A stretch of 6,596 bases of DNA, taken from the NCBI GenBank assembly GCA_031259665.1, contig JAIRLD010000043.1, forward strand, positions 1 to 6,596, in the 5' to 3' direction. The notes beneath the pieces are model-generated. The model saw only the letters and a program-made list of their open reading frames with translations. It had not been told where the DNA came from and did not search any database. This stretch comes from Puniceicoccales bacterium (GTDB lineage: Bacteria; Verrucomicrobiota; Verrucomicrobiia; Opitutales; LL51). Position 1 is the stretch's first letter; each line of letters opens with the position of its first letter. A program made the translations under genes and the position numbers. Positions 3,794 to 6,596 of this stretch are shown here, one piece after another.

Positions 3794-6405
3794 TAATCAA
3801 CCACGACATTTAAAATTTTTCCAGGAATATAAATTTTCCTTGCAATCCTTTTGCCGGAAAGAAATGTTAAAAAGCGACTCTGTTGCCAAGCAATTTTTTC
3901 AATTATTTCCTGTGTGGCATCACTATCGACCAAGATTTCATCGCGAACCTTTCCGTTGACCTGGAGAACAATTTTAACTTGATCCGTAACCAATTTCAAA
4001 GCATCGTAGGTCGGCCATTTGGCTTTTGAAATCGAAAATGGCTCTTTCAAGCGCGCCCACAATTCTTCCGCAATGTGCGGTGCAAAGGGAGCAAGTAGTT
4101 GTAAAAACACTATAGCCACTTGACGACTTATGCCTACTTTCTGTGCCGCGTTAATAAAAATCATCATCTGCGCAATCGCTGTATTGAACTGCAGTGCTTC
4201 TATATCTTCCGTAACTTTTTTGATCGTTTCGTGGAGTAAGCGATCAATTGCCATATCATCTTCCGCTAAAAATTCTTTAACTTCACCATCACCATCAACG
4301 TAAAGTGCCCAAACTTTTTTCAGAAAGCGGTAAACACCCTCGATACCTTGCGTACTCCAAGGCTTCATCGCATCAAGCGGCCCTAAAAACATCTCGTATA
4401 AGCGCAGCGAATCGGCACCGTATTGCCGGATAACTTCATCTGGATTAACAACATTACCGCGACTTTTTGACATTTTATTGCCATCACTCCCCAAAATAAT
4501 GCCCTGATGAAATAACTTTCGAAATGGTTCTCGAACGGCGGAAATGATCCCAACGTCGTAAAGAAATAAGTGCCAAAAGCGCGCGTAAAGCAGATGTAAA
4601 ACGGCGTGTTCCGCTCCACCAATGTAAAAATCGGGACTCCTCCAATAGGTCTCCGCCTGGTGATCAACTAAACTTTTTTCACAATCCGGCGACATGTAGC
4701 GCAAATAGTACCAACAGGAACCCGCCCACTGGGGCATGGTATTGGTTTCACGGACGGCAGGAATAAATCCCGTTTGGGGTTCCGTGGAAATTTCGCCCGT
4801 TAACAAATTCACAAAAATATTTAACCATTGCTTTGCCCAGGCCAACGGACTCTCTCCATCGTCGGAGGGTAAATAAGTATCCGTTTCTGGAAGTTTCAAA
4901 GGCAATTGCTCCTCACTGACCGGAATTGCACACCACTCGACGCCGTCTTTCTTATAAGATACAACACGAGCTGGAATTTTATCGAGAAAATAAGCCTTCT
5001 TCTCGGCCAACGCACGATCGTAATGGGATCGCTCGATCCACAGAATCGGAATCGGCTCGCCCCAGTAACGCTGCCGCGAAAATAGCCAGTCACGCAGTTT
5101 ATACTTTACCGCCCGCTTACCAAAGCCGAGCTGCTCCGCCCTCTGCGCCATTTGTTTTTTAGCTTCCTCCGTCGCTAAACCATTAAATTCGCCGGAATTG
5201 ACCAGTATTCCATCCGCGCAAAAGGGTAAGCTCTCCTGAGTTTTTGACTCCGAATTTTGGGATTCTTCAGTTGCCAAAATACTACCCTGGGATTGCGTTT
5301 CGGAAGCAATAATCACCTGTTTTACTGGAATGTTAAATTTTTGCGCAAATTCAAAATCGCGCTCATCGTGGGCCGGTACGGCCATGATCGCCCCCATCCC
5401 GTAGGAAATAAGCACGTAATCCGCAATCCAAATCGGAATCGATTCCCCATTAAACGGATTTTTCGCAAAACCTCCCGTAAATACTCCCGATTTTTCCTTG
5501 GCTAAATCCGTCCGTTCCAGATCGCTTTTCTTTTTCGCATTATTGATGTATTCCTGGATTTTTTCTCGATTTCCTGGAGTCGTCACCCGCTCGACAAACT
5601 CATGTTCAGGGGCTAAGACTAAAAATGTTACGCCGAAAACCGTATCGGAACGTGTCGTATAGACGGAAATTTTTGGCCCATTGGGAATGATTTCAAAGTC
5701 CAGCTCCAAACCTTCTGAACGGCCAATCCAAGCGATTTGCTGTCGTTTCGTCGAATCGGGCCAATCGATATCCTCAAGCCCTTGCAGTAATTTATCAGCA
5801 TATTCCGTAATCCTCAGAACCCACTGGCGTAAATTTTTTCGCTCTACCGGAAAATCACCCCGCTCCGAACGGCCATTAATCACTTCCTCATTGGCCAGCA
5901 CAGATCGCAATTCTGGACACCACCAAACGGGTTTGTCGCCAACATAGGCTAGGCCATGTTTAAATAATTGCAAAAAAATCCACTGAGTCCAACGGTAATA
6001 GTGAGGATTCGTCGTATCGACTTCCCGACCCCAATCGATGGCGAAACCGAAGGATTGAATTTGCTGACGGAAGCGATGAATATTATTTTCCGTATTGATC
6101 GATGGGTGTTGACCCGTAGCGATGGCATGCTGTTCCGCCGGTAGCCCAAAGGCATCCCAACCCATAGGATGTAAAACATTAAACCCATTGGCCCACTTGT
6201 AGCGGGCAAGAATATCGGAGGCGGTGTAACCTTCCGGATGGCCGATATGTAGACCGGCCCCCGATGGGTAAGGAAACATATCGAGAACGTAATATTTTTC
6301 GTTAGAGCCTTCATTTTCCGCACGAAATGTTTTTTCTTCCAGCCATTTTTTTTGCCAAAATGGTTCTATTTTCTGAAAATCATAGTTTTTATAATTTATC
6401 GTCAT
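3793..6405 (-). CDS. leuS: Leucyl-tRNA synthetase
   Basis: Complete 870-residue class I synthetase that charges tRNA-Leu with leucine in the cytoplasm; E. coli LeuRS is 860. Seen in order: ATP-binding HIGH (53-56) in LHIGHPEGY; CP1 editing domain with the TTRSDT threonine-rich motif (250-255) and GMGAIMAVPAHDERD (336-350), whose D347 corresponds to the editing aspartate of the family; RDWLFSRQRYWGEPIP (438-453); KMSKS (644-648) in NKMSKSRGNV; anticodon-binding helices with LAPFAPHIAEELW (771-783); and a C-terminal VNGKVRDEI domain. The zinc-knuckle cysteines of E. coli are absent here (SERGDFPVERK, 180-190). A polar linker rich in S, Q, E and T (368-392) sits before ADGILVNSGEFNGL. The 52-bp upstream gap is too short for a T-box leader. 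No Shine-Dalgarno precedes the start; a TACTAT (6422-6417 on the - strand) could be a -10 box giving a very short leader. Confidence 0.98.
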   Translation of the reverse strand: MTINYKNYDFQKIEPFWQKKWLEEKTFRAENEGSNEKYYVLDMFPYPSGAGLHIGHPEGYTASDILARYKWANGFNVLHPMGWDAFGLPAEQHAIATGQHPSINTENNIHRFRQQIQSFGFAIDWGREVDTTNPHYYRWTQWIFLQLFKHGLAYVGDKPVWWCPELRSVLANEEVINGRSERGDFPVERKNLRQWVLRITEYADKLLQGLEDIDWPDSTKRQQIAWIGRSEGLELDFEIIPNGPKISVYTTRSDTVFGVTFLVLAPEHEFVERVTTPGNREKIQEYINNAKKKSDLERTDLAKEKSGVFTGGFAKNPFNGESIPIWIADYVLISYGMGAIMAVPAHDERDFEFAQKFNIPVKQVIIASETQSQGSILATEESQNSESKTQESLPFCADGILVNSGEFNGLATEEAKKQMAQRAEQLGFGKRAVKYKLRDWLFSRQRYWGEPIPILWIERSHYDRALAEKKAYFLDKIPARVVSYKKDGVEWCAIPVSEEQLPLKLPETDTYLPSDDGESPLAWAKQWLNIFVNLLTGEISTEPQTGFIPAVRETNTMPQWAGSCWYYLRYMSPDCEKSLVDHQAETYWRSPDFYIGGAEHAVLHLLYARFWHLFLYDVGIISAVREPFRKLFHQGIILGSDGNKMSKSRGNVVNPDEVIRQYGADSLRLYEMFLGPLDAMKPWSTQGIEGVYRFLKKVWALYVDGDGEVKEFLAEDDMAIDRLLHETIKKVTEDIEALQFNTAIAQMMIFINAAQKVGISRQVAIVFLQLLAPFAPHIAEELWARLKEPFSISKAKWPTYDALKLVTDQVKIVLQVNGKVRDEILVDSDATQEIIEKIAWQQSRFLTFLSGKRIARKIYIPGKILNVVVD

Positions 6406-6457
6406 AGATGCTGACCATAGTAAGTTTTGCCAAAAAACAAGCTCAGAACGTTACGAA
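6406..6457. other. Divergent 52-bp intergenic gap
   Basis: Both the leuS start and the start of the acidic gene face outward from this gap, so any promoters must overlap here or lie within the genes. Only a weak -10-like TACTAT is visible toward leuS, with no good -35 at normal spacing, and nothing convincing in the other direction. Unlike the other spacers it holds no hairpin. Confidence 0.4.
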
Positions 6458-6596
6458 ATGATGAAATTTAAAAAAAGATCTGAAGCGGATACTTTTTCCG
6501 AAGAAGATGATTATTCGAGCGAAGAGGAAGAATCCCTGGATAACTCCCAAAAGGAAGATTACAATTTCCCCCTAAGAGAAAACGACCCCGTTTGGT
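6458..6596 (+). CDS. Acidic N-terminus of an unrecognised protein (partial)
   Basis: The reading frame is open from ATG 6458 (or the adjacent ATG 6461) to the window end, giving 46 residues: MMKFKKRSEAD, then an acidic, serine-rich stretch (SEEDDYSSEEEES), then NFPLRENDPVW. The start is lysine-rich, the middle is strongly acidic and probably disordered, and there is no signal peptide or membrane segment. The NDPVW ending is reminiscent of hypothetical proteins I vaguely recall next to housekeeping genes in Opitutae, but I cannot name a family. No Shine-Dalgarno is visible. The low-complexity composition makes a chance open frame possible. Confidence 0.5.
   Translation, partial: MMKFKKRSEADTFSEEDDYSSEEEESLDNSQKEDYNFPLRENDPVW

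Noticed and set aside
3606..3959. Open reading frame of 117 codons, + strand
   Set aside because: The first half is hairpins H11-H14 and the second half is antisense to the leuS 3' end.
6406..6457. T-box or other riboswitch controlling leuS
   Set aside because: The gap to the divergent gene is only 52 bp and holds no stem or T-box-like sequence.

Overview
The window has AT-rich protein-coding DNA interrupted by unusually GC-rich palindromes. It holds three complete genes, the first 46 codons of a fourth, and two non-coding stretches (1-213 and 3237-3792) built mostly from long, near-perfect hairpins. The wording of the leucyl-tRNA synthetase (N-terminus reading YDFQKIEPFWQKKW and KTFRAEN, cysteine-free SERGDFPVERK segment) resembles what I recall from Verrucomicrobiota, especially Opitutae/Puniceicoccales. 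That placement is an inference from remembered family sequence, not a search. No phage, plasmid, transposase, CRISPR, rRNA or tRNA gene is visible.

Layout: (1) 1-213 is non-coding and carries four hairpins (H1-H4). (2) 214-981, + strand, is a SfsA-family DNA/RNA nuclease. (3) 1056-3236, + strand, is a 726-residue UvrD/AddA-like superfamily 1 helicase with all helicase motifs but no C-terminal nuclease domain; it follows sfsA by 74 bp and may be co-transcribed. (4) 3237-3792 is a 556-bp convergent intergenic region in which about three fifths of the bases lie in eleven hairpins (H5-H14, with H5b). (5) 3793-6405, - strand, is leuS. (6) After a 52-bp divergent gap, 6458 to the window end (+) begins a very acidic protein I do not recognise.

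The most notable signal is the hairpin system. The sfsA-helicase pair is framed by inverted copies of one ~62-bp double-hairpin element (139-200 and 3232-3293). The first hairpin and linker are identical over 27 bp. The second hairpin has changed sequence on both arms while keeping its pairing. The right copy starts in the last codons of the helicase and contains its stop codon; the left copy ends 13 bp before the sfsA start codon. A second, weaker inverted correspondence links H1 at the left edge with H11 on the right. The other hairpins fall into two shapes: short stems with a 3-nt loop, and 17-23 bp stems with almost no loop and often a GCGCAA/TTGCGC-like apex. This looks like a family of structured intergenic repeats (REP/BIME-like in style) maintained for fold rather than sequence. 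Their function (termination, mRNA end protection, mobility, chromosome organisation) cannot be decided from this window.

No gene here has a convincing Shine-Dalgarno sequence at its chosen start. The only perfect AGGAGG close to an ATG lies inside hairpin H3.
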